64,000 nt of DNA, from positions 14,079,578-14,143,577 of the forward strand of contig JAGTTD010000025.1 in assembly GCA_018398585.1 (NCBI GenBank), written 5' to 3'. The notes under the pieces are model-generated. The model was not told where the DNA came from. It did not search any database and saw only the letters and a list, made by a program, of their open reading frames with translations. This DNA comes from Simmondsia chinensis. Lineage: Eukaryota; Streptophyta; Magnoliopsida; Caryophyllales; Simmondsiaceae. Positions 1-12,115 of this stretch are shown piece by piece. How positions within the stretch are numbered: the stretch's first letter is position 1; each line of letters opens with the position of its first letter. A program made the translations under genes and the position numbers.

Positions 1-500
1 TCCACCCCTATTTATAGTGCTCAAGTTACCCATTACATAAAATAGTAAAAAAAATACATGAACTTGCTCCTATTTGTTAGCTTTGCCGCCCACATTTGGA
101 ACTTGATTCATTTTGCAATTTCTCTTCCTTTTGCTCTATTTCCATTGCCCTGTACATGTACATGAAGTGTTCAATGCATCTTTTCCTTTAATTTAATCTT
201 TTTTCCGCCAAAAAAGTGAAATTCGTAACAACATGTTCATTCTTTGCCTTAGTCGTGGGTTTTGATGCTTTTTGCCCATTTTTTGCTTTTGTTTGATGTA
301 TCTTGGATTTATCTGTTGGTGTAGAAGATAAAACCTAGCAAAAATTAGCATGAAATGAATGCTTTTCCAAGGAAATAACAATAGGAGTCAAAAGAGCAAA
401 AGCGAGAAAAGTTTGATGTAAAATGATTAGAAAATGATCCTTAATAATATGAATTATTATATAATAAATTAGACTTATCTAGTTTACTACAGATTAAAAT
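1..500. other. AT-rich spacer without a recognisable gene
   Basis: No reading frame here resembles a known protein. The small minus-strand frame near 193-381 is Lys-rich low complexity and was not accepted. A minus-strand TATA-like string (TATAAATAGGGG, reverse complement of 5-16) matches the TATA boxes of the Copia LTRs further along. The stretch could therefore be the edge of another minus-strand element lying outside the window, but I cannot show an LTR end. Confidence 0.4.
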
Positions 501-639
501 AGTGCATGGTAGGGGTCGAATGAGAAGTTTGACGTGACGGGCTTGTGAGTAGAGTAGTTCTCCTTTCAGACATCCCCCCATTTCTAGCCCGACACTGCTA
601 TCGCTAACATTAATAACTTAGAAGCCTGCTTTCCTATCG

Positions 640-2590
640 CTGTGGGTACTAGGCCTTCTAAGAGATTTATTCATATGCATCGCAAGGAGGTGGGAGTGCT
701 AACTCTTCAAGAAAAGTATTATTTTCTACCTGATCACATTATAAGGGTTCTTGCTTAAAATTACTTTTGCCTCTACCTGATTGCTTTTCAATTTCTATAG
801 TATGTCGTGTTATTCTATGTGCTACGGGCAGGTGACCCCAAATAGCCTAGGGATGGCTCATAGGCTTATGCTGGCATGCTTCGTAAATGGCTTTGAGTTG
901 ACCGACCCTGTTTTTTATTATGTGCTTAGACTTCAGCAAACTAAACGTAAAGTGGTTTTTGAGAGTCGGGGTGGTTTGGCTTTTATGCAGGATAATCCTT
1001 TGAATGTTAAGGAATGGGTGCATAAGTTTTTATGCGTTCATCCTCCACTCTTCCCAAATACCCTATACTTTGCAGCGACTTAGCTCAACCTCGTAAACCA
1101 CGCACCAAAGATTTTACCTAAGCAGATTGGTTGATTGTTGGTTACTTTGATAAGTATATGAGCGAGCATCATTTCATGGCTACCCAAGCCCACCTTAGAC
1201 AAGAAGTGATACTAGTTAAGGTGGGGCTTAGTACAAAACTTATTCCCAATATTTTCTTGTCTCTATCATTAAAGAGGCTTTTTATGTGTTACTTTCCCCC
1301 TTTTTTCCTTGCCTCTTTTCATATTGAATATTTCATTATTTCTTGATTTTTAGCTGAAGAGTTAGCCAACACCGATATTGCTCACTACTTCATGTTAGAC
1401 CCCACCTCGAGCAGTTCTCACCCCAGTTAGACTGGTGTCGACCGATCTTCCCCCATGGTGGCTAGCGAAGCTTCTCCAATTGACTCCTTTTCTCATCACT
1501 CCTTGGAGTGTGAATGTCCCGGACTTTGATATTATCAGTCTAGTGGGGCATCTCGATCCCCTTTTAGAGCTTTCCCTCCTCGGTGAAGCAGTCCTTCCTT
1601 TCTGGGAGGTTTAGAAGGAAGACAAGGTCGTACTCAAGCTACCACTCCTTCAGCATCGTCCTTATTGACTTTAGTGACTCCATATCTCCCTGGTCCTATC
1701 TTATCTTTACCTATTTCGACGGCTCCCTTTAGGGAGGAAACGGAAGTCACTCTTACACCAACAACTGAACCTATGGAAACCCCTCGAGTGTTAGTTACAC
1801 CGTCGTCTGTCCCCAATCTTGAGACCTTATGCCATATTTTTAAGGTTGTTCTACCCACACTCCCGGCACCTCAAATTGGTTCTTCTCCGGTAGCTGAGGT
1901 ACAGGTTGTTGTAACTACATTTTCTTTATATTTAACTTTCTTGTTCTTCTATGTGCTATATGACTGAACTTTCATGTTTTCATGTGTTGGCAGTATGTAT
2001 CCGCCTTTTTCTCCTTGCGTTCTTTCGGAATATGAGGTGAAGAAGCTATTAATCGTCTCTCCAACCTGCAAGATGAACTTCGTTCTTTTAAAGATTTAGC
2101 TTTCTTTTAGGAGGCGGCACTGCACCAACAGTTAGGGGAAACCCAACCACATTGTTTTGAACTTCAAAAACAAGTGGATGGTTCGAAGTGTGATTTGATG
2201 GGCAGGGATGCCGCCACGTAGGACAAGGAAGAACAGATTGCTCGATGGACTACTAAACTATCCCGTGCCGATGAAGAGGTTGTAGCTGCCCTCAAATCCA
2301 GCTCCGACTATCAAAGGGCATGCAATGCCGACTGTTGGTCCAAACTTGAGTGGGATTTTTACTATTTATTGGAGAAGCTCAAAGAGGATGGTCCCTCCTT
2401 TACACCAGCAATAATAGAGGATTTTATCACCCGTGTTACCGATGTGATTGTGAATACACTAACGAGTGAAGCGGACCCCCTTGGCAGGAATCGAAATGTA
2501 GTTTCCCAAGTGTGAGTATTGTCGGTTTTTGTCTTTTTGAGATGCTTTTGCAAGTTGTTTTGATTGAATGGCTTGACTTAGTACAGTGAT
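640..2590 (+). pseudogene. Decayed plant transposon-associated gene, Transposase_28 / putative gypsy-type family
   Basis: Translated pieces match, from memory, the layout of the plant family often annotated 'putative gypsy type transposon' (Pfam Transposase_28). A short N-terminal piece reads TLQEKYYFLPDHI. A central domain at 820-1080 contains GQVTPNS, then FVNGFELTDPVFYYV, FESRGG and a KEWVHKFLCVH tail. A linker around 1125-1230 reads GYFDKYMSEHHF. A C-terminal coiled-coil-like section at 2110-2510 is rich in charged residues and Gln. The pieces are separated by AT/T-rich gaps with plausible splice acceptors (TTCTATAG near 801, TTTTTAG near 1351, GTTGGCAG near 1992, TAGTACAG near 2586), so the ancestor probably had introns. 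In-frame stops (for example near 1613 and 2108) show that it is dead. Function is unknown; this call rests on pattern recall. Confidence 0.45.
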
Positions 2591-2804
2591 ATGTATCCCT
2601 CGGTTTTTACACTTTACAAACGTGTCTCTACTTTTATAGTTCATGTTGTTAACGTTTACATTATCTACCTAATAATGTTACATGGGAGTGCACTATTATG
2701 CTTATACATTCCCATGTTGATTATGTTAATTTATGGTGCCTTTGTAAGGATTTCTTCAGTAATTATCTTCTTTATTGCCAATATTTGAACTAGGTGAATG
2801 CCTA

Positions 2805-3105
2805 GTGTCGTGTTTTCAAATACGTGAATGTTATTGTTGTGTCACAAACAAGTGAACGTTAATGTTGTCCCTTGTGTTGCACCTTCAAACAAGTGACTTA
2901 TGATATCGCATCTTTGATCAGGTGAATGTTAACGATGCACCTTCAATTAGATGAATGTTAATGTTGCACCTTCGATGAGGAGAATGTCAATGCTGCACCT
3001 TTGATGAGAGAATGTTAATGTTGCACCTTCGATGAGGTGAGTGTTATTGTTGCACCTTCGAGGAAGTGAGTGTTAATGTTGCGCCTTTGATGAGTTGAAT
3101 TATGC
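2805..3105 (+). repeat. Degenerate minisatellite, ~30-bp unit
   Basis: About nine imperfect tandem copies of a unit like GTGAATGTTAATGTTGCACC followed by TTCGATGAG. Copies differ by point changes and small indels, and the best-kept copies lie between 2925 and 3095. The array lies just beyond the pseudogene and before the Elem-D LTR. It shows no coding capacity that I trust. Confidence 0.75.
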
Positions 3106-3289
3106 ATAACTTTCTAGAAAATAAGAGTAGTCAAGGTATATAGGCGGGTCTAACCCATCCATCAAATTCATGTCGTTTGAATCCACAAAAATGTTTTGAA
3201 TGGATAGCCAAGGCTTTGAGACTGGGCAAACCCATGATTCATTGGTTTTAGAATATGGGGCTTGTGGAATTAATGAGTAATAATTCATT

Positions 3290-3634
3290 GGTTTTAGTAA
3301 AGTAGTTTAACTCATTAGTATTACTCACATTAAAGTGTATTAGCCGATAGCTTATATGTGGAGGGAAAGTCGGTTATTAGTATAGTTAAGTGGTAGTTAA
3401 GTCATGTCTAGGTGAAAGGTATTGTCAGATATTTTCCTTGTAATCTTCTTAAGCTAGGTTAGTATAAGTAGTGTTCTTTCTATTGTAATACTCATTCAAT
3501 CAAATGAAAAGAAATATCTTGATTCTCTCTCTCATCCAACTCTCTCTCTGTTTCTCATCTCCAATTTCACTTCTTTCTCATCTCATATTTGACTGTCCTG
3601 AGGTTACGATCAAGACTTATATTGAATCATAATA
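3290..3634 (+). repeat. Elem-D 5' LTR (3' part; left end uncertain)
   Basis: The right end is set by the primer-binding site that follows. The segment has an LTR-like layout: a TATA-like GTATAAGTAG at about 3463, a downstream CT-rich block of repeated TCTCTCTC and TTTCTCATCTC at 3520-3585, and an end at ...CATAATA. The CT-rich block and following leader resemble the LTR and leader of TRG (37315-40912), so the two are probably distant relatives. The left end is not defined. If the LTR is as long as that of TRG (about 550 bp) it would begin near 3085. Confidence 0.55.
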
Positions 3635-3636
3635 AT

Positions 3637-3648
3637 TGGCATCAGAGC
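3637..3648 (+). other. Primer-binding site, tRNA-iMet type (Elem-D)
   Basis: TGGCATCAGAGC differs by one base from TGGTATCAGAGC, which pairs with the 3' end of plant initiator tRNA-Met. It lies two bases after the inferred LTR end. Confidence 0.75.
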
Positions 3649-4427
3649 TTGTGATTTTTGCTTCCAAAGTTGATTTAGTCAATTTAATTGTTTAAGCTTA
3701 GATCAAGCTTAAATTGATATCACGAACTTAAATTAGCTATTTTTGTGCAGTAGTCTGAGGATTTGCATTTGACTTAGTTGAATTTACTTCAACTAGGTTA
3801 AGTTTGTACTGAATGAAATCGGTGGAAGTTAGCATTTGGAACAGATCATCAGTGCTTTGAAATTCTTGTGCAAAAGCTTGCGTTGGCTCAAGATTTCATA
3901 GTGAACTTGCTGAACTATCTTCAGATTGAGATTAGGTTTTGTTTTGGTGCTGTTTGATCAAGAATTGTGCTTAAAATGATGGAATTTTAGTTTGTGATGC
4001 ATCCAAGCTAGGTCTTGCTGCTCAGAGTTGCATTGGATCAAGATTTCGTGTTAGCTGTCCAAATTATTGTGGCATCTGCAACAGATTCTGATTGTTAGGT
4101 TATGCTTGATCATGAATTTAGCTCAAAAACCTTGCTGTTTGTGTGTGTGGTAGTTGATTTTTGTGATATTGTGAACTTAAGTCATTGATTAAGCTAGATT
4201 TGGATTTAGTCTAGCTGATTACATATTGAACCCCCTGAAAGTGATCTCGAACTAAGCTCCACTCTTGAGACGTTGGCAGCTTAATGTGTTGTTTTGGTGA
4301 ACAAGGAGTTGAATCAGTTAGAGTTGTGGACATTACATTAAATCAAGCTCGAACTAGTGAAAATTGCATTTGACCTCACTGGATTCTATTCAAGTGATGT
4401 CAGCATGTTACAATATGCGATGCGGCG

Positions 4428-5165
4428 TTGGCTCGATCCAGTTTCGATTCAAGATGCAAGACTTTTGGTCAAAGTTTTGAAGCCTCTTTATCATATAGAA
4501 GAGGATGTTCTCTATCAAATATTTTGGCTTATGATTCTCTTACGAGTATTATGGTGATCTCATCTTCCTTTAGTGAGGTGATTGCTCATATTAGTTATTA
4601 CACGAGATGGAGAGCCAATTTAGCCTTCAATTCCGATGGATGTTGTGTATTAGACATAACCTACATCAAGATGTGTAATGATATGGAAGACAAGCTAGAC
4701 GTGATAGGGCCTAATAATTGTCAAGCTAAGCGGCCATATTCTATGTCATTAGATCAACTTTCTCTTAAGGAGAATGACATTCCGAGATTCACTAGTGTTA
4801 AAGAATCAATGGTTGAAGTAATTGAGGAGTTTGAGCAAGAGTTTGAGCAAAAAGTGGTTGATTGTGCTGGAATCAGCTTGAATCTGGAATGCGCAGCAAC
4901 AAACCAGGTTAATGAGGCATATTTGTATTCAGTGGATCAGATGAAAGTGGTACAGGATCAGATTGAAGTAGTACAGCAGCAACATGATTTGAAATTTCAA
5001 GGTGACGTTGAAGAAGTAGCAGCGATTGATGTTGCAGCAGAACAACACATGTTTAATCCTTCATTGCTGCAAGAAGATGATTTTACAGCTACAAATCAGG
5101 TTCAAATAAGAACATTTAATCCAGGAAAGGAGAACATTAATCAAACTTGGGTAGGAGCACAGTAA
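4428..5165 (+). CDS. Hypothetical 245-aa ORF inside Elem-D
   Basis: This is the longest uninterrupted plus-strand frame in Elem-D. I do not recognise it. The N-terminal third is mixed and may not be genuine coding. Residues ~120-245 are rich in Glu, Gln and Val, with a repeated FEQEFEQK motif and a QIEVVQQQ-type stretch that suggests a coiled coil. No zinc finger, catalytic triad, signal peptide or membrane segment is visible. A related Gln/Asn-rich style continues after the stop in the 5801-6244 frame (which includes QSVQVEGLQDLIQIQVQ). It could be an extremely diverged Gag, a captured host fragment, or a chance frame in low-complexity DNA. Confidence 0.3.
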   Translation: MARSSFDSRCKTFGQSFEASLSYRRGCSLSNILAYDSLTSIMVISSSFSEVIAHISYYTRWRANLAFNSDGCCVLDITYIKMCNDMEDKLDVIGPNNCQAKRPYSMSLDQLSLKENDIPRFTSVKESMVEVIEEFEQEFEQKVVDCAGISLNLECAATNQVNEAYLYSVDQMKVVQDQIEVVQQQHDLKFQGDVEEVAAIDVAAEQHMFNPSLLQEDDFTATNQVQIRTFNPGKENINQTWVGAQ

Positions 5166-5800
5166 ATGCAGCAAGAAGTGGAGCAAAATGTGAAAGGTGG
5201 TGCTGAAATTAGTGTGAAACAGGGAGTTACAGCTGCAAATCAAGCAACAATTCAAGAAAAAATTGTAAAAAAATTGTACCATTGCAAGTTATAGAGTCAC
5301 TTAATTTTGCAACTGAGAAATTGCAAGTATACATAGAAGTTTTGAGCATCAGAAGGTTGATGTTTAAGCTCACAATGTAGCAGAAAATTGAGATCAAAGC
5401 AGTTGTTCGCCTTAGCCATAAGAAGTGTTATTTAAGTAAGAGATTAAGAGCCTTGCTCAAGCCAATCTTGGTCTACAATGGAAGACCTCCAGATTTTCTA
5501 CTTCTCAAGGAAAATAACGTGTTTCTTGACAAGCATAACATGCTCAAGGATTTGGAATTGGGGCATCCTAAGATGGTGTTATGGTCAATGGATAGACTTG
5601 GAGAATCTTCTTGAATCAAGAGGATATTGAAGAAAGCAAGATGAATGAATAATTATATCGCCAATGTTACAAGTTCAGCACAAAATCAGGGTGATGCTAC
5701 TACATTGCAAACAAATTCAGGGAAACTTATGGTTACTACTATTGCAGAACAATATGTTCAATTGGAAAAATTGCAAGAATAGGTCCAATGGTAGTCTCTA

Positions 5801-6435
5801 TTGAGGCCTTTTGATCCTGGACAAGACGATTCACTCAATAATGATCTAAAGTCATCAAGAAATCAAAGGAATTTTACTGCAGTGCAACCAAATTCAGTAA
5901 AGCATCAGATTGTTGCAGCTGCAGGTCAATCTGTTCAGGTGGAAGGTCTGCAAGATCTGATCCAAATTCAGGTGCAAGGGTGTGGAGCTTATGTGTACTC
6001 ATCAAAGAACACTAATAGTAGGCCGCCTGATCTCGGAGAAATGGAACAAGCTGTTGAGTTTAATCGAGATGAATGCTGCAACGCAAAGGTTTTGATTGAC
6101 AACATCAGTTTTGGAGCGATAGGAGTGAAAGAACTTTGCTCAAGACAAGCTCCCAAGTGGAGAACAAGGAGTGGAAGGCTCAATGGACAGTATATAGTGG
6201 CAATCAAGAGTTCAAGTTTGGACTACAATGTTAATTCGAACTGAAATTGTTGGCTGCGGATGCCGAGTTAGCAGGGCAGTTTGGACAGGAGCTTAATTCT
6301 TGTGTGAATCAAATACAAAGTAAAGGACATATTTCAAGGGTCCAAGCTAATGTAAGGCCTATTGAATTGTTTGGCCTTTCACTCAAACAGCAAGTAAATC
6401 ATCTAGGTAGAGCAGCAAATTCATTCTGCAAGTAA
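5801..6435 (+). pseudogene. Two further unrecognised Elem-D frames
   Basis: The frames 5801-6244 (147 aa) and 6247-6435 (62 aa) follow each other closely. The second contains VRPIELFGLSLKQQVNHL, a style also seen in the degenerate gag region of TRG near 39300. Both are Gln-rich with no recognised domain. They are probably remnants of one longer reading frame broken by a stop and a frameshift. Confidence 0.3.
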
Positions 6436-6605
6436 CAAGATCATCTTATCATGGATTGTGAAGGGGCTACAGTTACTGATCAGATCAATTACAAGCAGCT
6501 AACTATACATGATTTGGAGCTAAGTATGAGATGAAGAGCATTCCAATCCAATAAATTTGAGCAGGATTTCAGCAAGGGAAGAATGCACAGATCAGCTATC
6601 GAAAT

Positions 6606-7734
6606 TGTTGGTGTTCTTCCGAGTTCTAAAACCAATTTCTATTTGGTTAAAATTCTCAAAACACTCTTGTTAAAGTTGATCTAATAAAACCTAACCTCTT
6701 TACAGCCTCAGTTCCAAAACCCTTTGTTTTAACTTTAGTGTTTTTAGGTTATCATCTTTAAATCCGGTTTTAACTTCAACAATAACTTAGTTTAATTTAG
6801 GATCTTGTAAACGGTGGTCTTTAAAACTGATGCTCTAAGCTTTGATTCGAGATTACATGCGACGATAGAAGACAATAACGAAATAAAGAAAGTACACACG
6901 ATTTTAATGTGGTTCGGCCCTAAATGGCCTACTCTACGGTCCCCCTACCAATAGAGAGCTCTATTTTATTAATCATTTAAGCTTTACAACCACGTAAATG
7001 GTACAAGGCACTTTCCACACCAAAACCTAAGTTATTAGTTACAAGCCTCTCTTTATACAACCCTTTACAACCGAATCAGTAAAGAATAAAAGAGAAAGTA
7101 AGAGCAATTTACCAACTCCGAGCCAGGTAGCTGCTAGACCATCACGATCCCCGAGACGATCCGCCTTCTTGGTTCCCAGCACCGGCGAGCTCCATCCCTT
7201 ACCGGCTAGGTTTTGGCACCATAAACCCCCTAGGGCAAACCCTAGGAACACCCGCAAAGAAGGTTGAAGATGAACATGGAGGGGAGAGAGAGAGTACCAG
7301 TCAAAGAGAGACCCAAAAATGAACCACCCATCTTTTTCTCTCTCCAAAACACCCCTTTATAAAAGCAAATGAAGATCCAAGTGAGGCTCACGTGAGCCGT
7401 TGGATCAAGCACAAATGAAAGGCCCAGATTTCGCCCCAGCACCAGCCACACACATGGTGACACATGGCAGAGATGAGGAGGGAAAAAATGGGAAAGCTTC
7501 CCCAAGAAGCTTCGTGCAATTGTTTTAAAAAACAAACGGTTAAATTCTTAAATTTAATTTATATTTACTTAATTTATTTTAATTAAATACAAAACACCTT
7601 TTGATTTAAGTAAAATTCCTCATTTAATTATTTTACGTTTTATTCGCCAAAACCTGTTTGCGACTAATAGCTTAGCTCTCTCTGGCCATTGTACTCGAAC
7701 ATAGTTTAGACTATTTAGGAACCAAATTCCAACA
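6606..7734 (-). repeat. Cop1 3' LTR
   Basis: 1129 bp. On the plus strand it runs from TGTTGGTGTTCTTCC to AAATTCCAACA, so both ends carry the TG...CA signature. Apart from scattered substitutions and small indels it matches 12130-13265. A minus-strand TATA box (TTTTATAAAGGGG, about 7353-7366) and CTCTCT-rich flanks lie near the middle. Frames read inside it (7039-7347, 7242-7535) are LTR sequence, not genes. Confidence 0.93.
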
Positions 7735-7755
7735 ATTCTCCACCTGGTTACTAAT
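7735..7755 (-). other. Cop1 polypurine tract
   Basis: Read on the minus strand, the sequence next to the 3' LTR is CAGGTGGAGAATTG, the usual purine-rich plus-strand primer of Copia elements. Confidence 0.7.
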
Positions 7756-8139
7756 TAGTATAACTACTGGGCTCACTCTAGTAATAAGGGGGCAAAACAT
7801 TTTGGTTTTGGTCCTGTTTCTCCTCCTGAAACACAGGAGATCTGAACCAAGTTAATGAACCCCATTAACTTGTTCAAGGGCACGGCTTTAGTTCTCATAT
7901 CAGCCAGATCTTTCATCCGTCCAAATTTTCATCAACGCTACCCTATCGCCCTCTAACTATTCCATCACGAAACACCTCGTGACTAGCTAGATGCCTACCC
8001 CTATCATGGAATACAGTGTTCCTGCTCAATGCTAGTGCTGACTAACTATCCATATATCCTAAAATTCCTAGGCCTAAGTTTAATTCCTATAGAAGTCTAC
8101 TTAGCCTAATTCCCTCTTTAATGGCATTCGTTAGCTCCA

Positions 8140-11100
8140 GGAGTCCACTACAATCATTTGATCACACTGTCATTGACTGGACCTTGGATCTCCAACTAAC
8201 AATCTCGGCCATTCAAAGAGATCATGTAGGAGCTCTTGGACTTTCGTTTGACCAGATCTCCACCGAAATCGACATCAGTGTACCCTAAAAGACATAGGTT
8301 TCTGTTCCCACAAACGTAAGTCCTAGCATCAAACTACCCTTGATATATATATCCCAATAGCCACTTAACCCCATCCCTGTGCTCCTCCCCTAAATGCACC
8401 TGAACCTAGAGAGCACGCTGATTGGTTAAGGTACGGTCAGACCCGGTACAAGTCATGGACTACATGATTGACCCTATAGCATTGGCCTATGTTGCTCTAA
8501 TTAGCAACCTCCTGTTCATTCCTAAGATTTTGGTATTTGCTGAAAAATTTGTCTTGTTATGTGAACTCTAACCTTAGCCGCCGTCATGTTAAACCTATGA
8601 ATGACCTTCTCTAAGTAATTAGACTGAGATAAGTTTATCGTTTTCAACATTCGATCAACTACCAATCTCCATTCCTAATTCCACTTAGCGGGACCAAGGT
8701 CTTTCATATTTAGTCTGGTTTAACAGACTCCACAAGTTAACAATCACCAGGCACGCAACGACTAGCTATCAACATATCATCAATCATAGGCAAGTATAAC
8801 ATAAAATCAATAATCACAATTTTCACACAGAAGCACTCATAATGAATTAACCTAGTTACCCTACTTCTACCAAGAAGTCATGGAACCGCTTTTCCCATTT
8901 GCCATGAGGACAGCTACAGTGCGTACAAGGACTACTCGAGCCTACGTTCCAGGCCAGCGTTCCAGGGTTTCCTCAAAACCCACAAGCTAAGCCATGTAGA
9001 GCTCCTTCCAAGCTCCCCATACAAACAAGCGATAGTTACGTCTAACTACTATTCCAAATCCAGGTCATCCTAGTCCATCAGCTTCATTGACACACTAATG
9101 GTGATGTGCTCCCCTCCCAGTGATATCCACGCTTCTATGCTATGGGACACCTTTAGCTACAAGCCTAACCTTAAACCTATGTTTTTCTCTGAATGTAAAC
9201 TAGGTTCCTTAGTCTTGTAGTTTCACTTGGTTTTCACTAGATTCTTACCCGCCAGCTTGGGCCCTAGTGACCAAGTCCTGTATTTCACTAAGGAATCCAT
9301 TTCCGCCTTCAGTGCATCTTGCCGTTTTGCAGAATGGTGGCTGTTAGATAGCCTGCTTGAAGCTCAAAGATCATGATTCTATATACTAAAAGGCAACCAA
9401 AGCATACACTATGCACCGAGCTGTATCCTAATCATCGAGGAGGCCTTGCCTCTCTCCTAGCCCTATCCCTAGTCAGTTGATAGTCTCCTAGTTCATTTTT
9501 AAGAATCTTTTTTTCGGATTCCAGTCTGGCCAAAATGCATATTTCAGCACTACCAACATCCTGAGATTGTTCTTGTTCGGGTTGGTTCATTTTTGGTATC
9601 CGGTTCTTTTCCAAGTTTATTCCTTAATTTCTGATCTTAGTCATGTTTTGATAATTCAGTTCTGTTAGATTCATCTCACGTAGATTAGGTTCAAACACAC
9701 GGTTCCTTAGAAGTTAAGTGACTAGTATCACCTAAATAGGTTATGTCCAACTCATCAAAAGTTACATCTCCACTTATTATGATCCTAGTCCAATTTTCCT
9801 CCTTAACTCCTATCCTATCACCTATTACCCCTCCAAGATAACTAAGGAACATGCCTGTTCACGGTCCGGGGTTCACACTTTACCACGGACTTGTGGCCGC
9901 ATGCCGCACAGCCAAACACTCTCCCAAAAGAGTCGTTTGCTCGCTGTTCGGTCCGCATTTCCTCAGGTGTCTTTAAGCCTAATATACCAGTTTAGGGCAT
10001 CCTATCCACAAGATAGCGAGGCTGCCGTGTCAGCCCCTTCGCTCAAACTATTTGCCTAGTACCTGATGCTAACAGCATACACCGGACCCTGTCACACAGA
10101 GTTCGGCCTCATACGCTCCGCAACCCCTATTTGCTAATGCGTTCCTCTAACCGTGTTTTTAACTGTTTGACACCATTTTAAATAATTTCCTTCAGCATAC
10201 AACTTCACCAATTCTGGATTTATGTTATCCAAACCGTTGTTCATTATTAGGTATTTTCAATTTTAACCAGTTATATTTTCTATCTAATCCTTCCACCTCT
10301 CAAATTTGGGTAAACAGTCGTCGAATATTTCAGCAGAAAATTCTAGACACTGAGCATAAATTACTTCAATCATAGATAGAAAATTATAACACTCCACCTA
10401 AGGTAACAACCGTGGTTTGACTTATAAGTTAGAATGCATATAATTTAACACCTCTTGAGTTGTATGCGTCCCTACGTTGAATACCAACCTATGATACTAA
10501 ATGCACGTGACTCACAGAAATTAAATTTTGGACTTGCTGTTATTTCCTAACATTCCATGTTATAACAGTTTTTCCAAACCTCTCTCGTTCACAAGGCCCT
10601 CAATGCCTATGGCATAACTCGGTTCTGGTCAGACTTAACCACGATCCGTGACTCACCTGAGACACTCCTACCCTTTAATACGTAGACCTATCTGAGCTCC
10701 CTTTTAGAATCACCAAGGATCCCCTTCAAGATCCTAAGTTCCAAGTTCTTAGCTCTATGCGACATTCCCTTCAAGTCCAAAAGACTTAAAAATGTCAGGT
10801 TCCTACGTAGATCAGGAACGTGTCCTACATCCTTAATGATGTATGTCGTTCCGTTGGTTAATCCTAATTTTTTCAGACCCCACACCAGTTATGTTTTTCT
10901 CCTATGTGGTGTCTTAACAAAACTTTTCTCTTCCCAGTTACTGGTTTTTAATATTAATAAAATTATCTCTAGTGGCAGTCATATAAAAATAACTACAACC
11001 TGAATTTTAAACATCCACACATGCTTTAATGATTCAAAAAACAAAACATTAACATGACCAGTAGTACGATTTTCAACATAGCACTTTCAAGCATTTCACA

Positions 11101-11280
11101 ATTGGCATTCGAATCACATAAATTAGTTCAAAACATTGAAATAAACATCAACATGTCCATATTTAAGAAAACGGACCCACATTGTTAGCTATACCGGCAT
11201 TTAATTCCTATCAGGGCAGTTCCTTTTATATGTCATAGCTTGTTGTACTCACAATACTTTATTTTCGTTATGTCTCTATT
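8140..11280 (-). pseudogene. Cop1 pol remnant (protease-integrase-RT-RNase H)
   Basis: Broken minus-strand pieces are recognisable in Copia order. The frame at 10688-10885 carries VPDLRRNL, the conserved motif between protease and integrase. A VFGCAA-like string near 9930 is the integrase C-terminal 'RVFGC' motif. A VTFDEL-like motif near 9745 lies before RT. The RT catalytic loop at 8773-8784 reads IDDM, so both aspartates are kept. An RNase H piece at 8190-8330 reads GYTDVDFGGDL with a following KRKSKSSY. Stops and indels lie between all of them. A CCHC-like knuckle near 11215-11270 has lost metal ligands. No intact product is possible. Confidence 0.8.
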
Positions 11281-11399
11281 TCAAATCTTAGAACGATACC
11301 TACCCTTCAATCATCCCTTGTTATTATTTTTTTCAAATTTCCCTAATGTCTATTCTTTCCTCTCATAACCATTCCCTCACCATTGCTAAACCGGTCTGT

Positions 11400-11760
11400 C
11401 CCCCTCCCTTTTAAGTTTTAGAATTTTAGTCCTAAAAGCCTGCTTTACTCCATCTAAGGTGATCTTCACCCGGCCATATCTTAATGTGTCTTTAATGCCC
11501 CTAAGTTACTTAGGTAAAGCACACAGTAAGACTATAACTTGAATCTCACCTAGAATTCAAGCATCTTCTTTCATTAGGTTCTGTAAAATTCTATTTAACC
11601 TACTAAGAGAGTCCTCCAGAGGCTTATACCAGCCAATCTAAAGGTGAAAAAATTTCCATATTAGTATGCTAATCAGCAAGGATTCATCCTAATACATTTC
11701 TTCTAACTTAGACCAAATTTTAGCAACAGTTAACAGAAAAAAAAAAAAAAAAAGAGGCAG
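11400..11760 (-). pseudogene. Cop1 gag remnant (UBN2-like)
   Basis: Minus-strand translation gives FNRILQNLMKEDA, then LLCALPK, then a YGRVKITLDGVKQAF motif. This matches the usual end of the Copia gag domain ('LLCSLP...YGRDTLTFEDVKAAL'). Stop codons interrupt it. An A-tract at about 11739-11754 lies nearby. Confidence 0.65.
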
Positions 11761-12115
11761 CACATTAAACCTAAACAACACATAACAAGGGTACCAAAAG
11801 CACTTTTGCTCCAAACTCTTCACGGTCCTTCTGTTGGACAGCAACTAGACGAGTTGGTTCCCACACCTTGGGACAACGGCATTGTTCTGGTCTTGATCTT
11901 TCAAAGGGTATAACGTTCTTCCCGTCAAATTTTCTCGATATTGAACTTAGCAGCCTATTTTTTCCATTTAAAAAAAAAAATTTCGGAAACAGAAACTTTA
12001 TTTTTTCTTTTCACAAACAGAGACAACAAAAAAAAACGAATTTTAAAAAAAAAAAAAAAACATAAGTCTGTTTTCAAACACATTTAAAGAACCACAACTG
12101 TTTTACAAACCTTGT

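Larger units (their letters stand above)
3649..6605 (+). mobile_element. Elem-D internal region, first segment (unclassified non-autonomous LTR element)
   Basis: The leader at 3650-4350 contains the phrase TTTGCATTTGACTTAGTTGA near 3762, which is nearly repeated in the TRG leader near 37970. Beyond it lie several open but unrecognised frames (4428-5165, 5801-6435) rich in Gln, Asn and Val. I find no zinc knuckle, protease, RT or integrase. The region continues at 13266-13649 and 35785-35837, after Cop1 and Cop2 are removed. It fits a LARD or TR-GAG-like element, but no 3' LTR is visible in the window. Confidence 0.55.

Noticed and set aside
193..381. 62-aa minus-strand frame at the window start
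   Set aside because: Lys-rich low complexity, no recognisable motif and no supporting context.
7039..7535. Two minus-strand frames of about 100 aa
   Set aside because: They lie inside the Cop1 LTR. The corresponding place in the other LTR (12550-13020) does not keep the frames, and no domain is visible.
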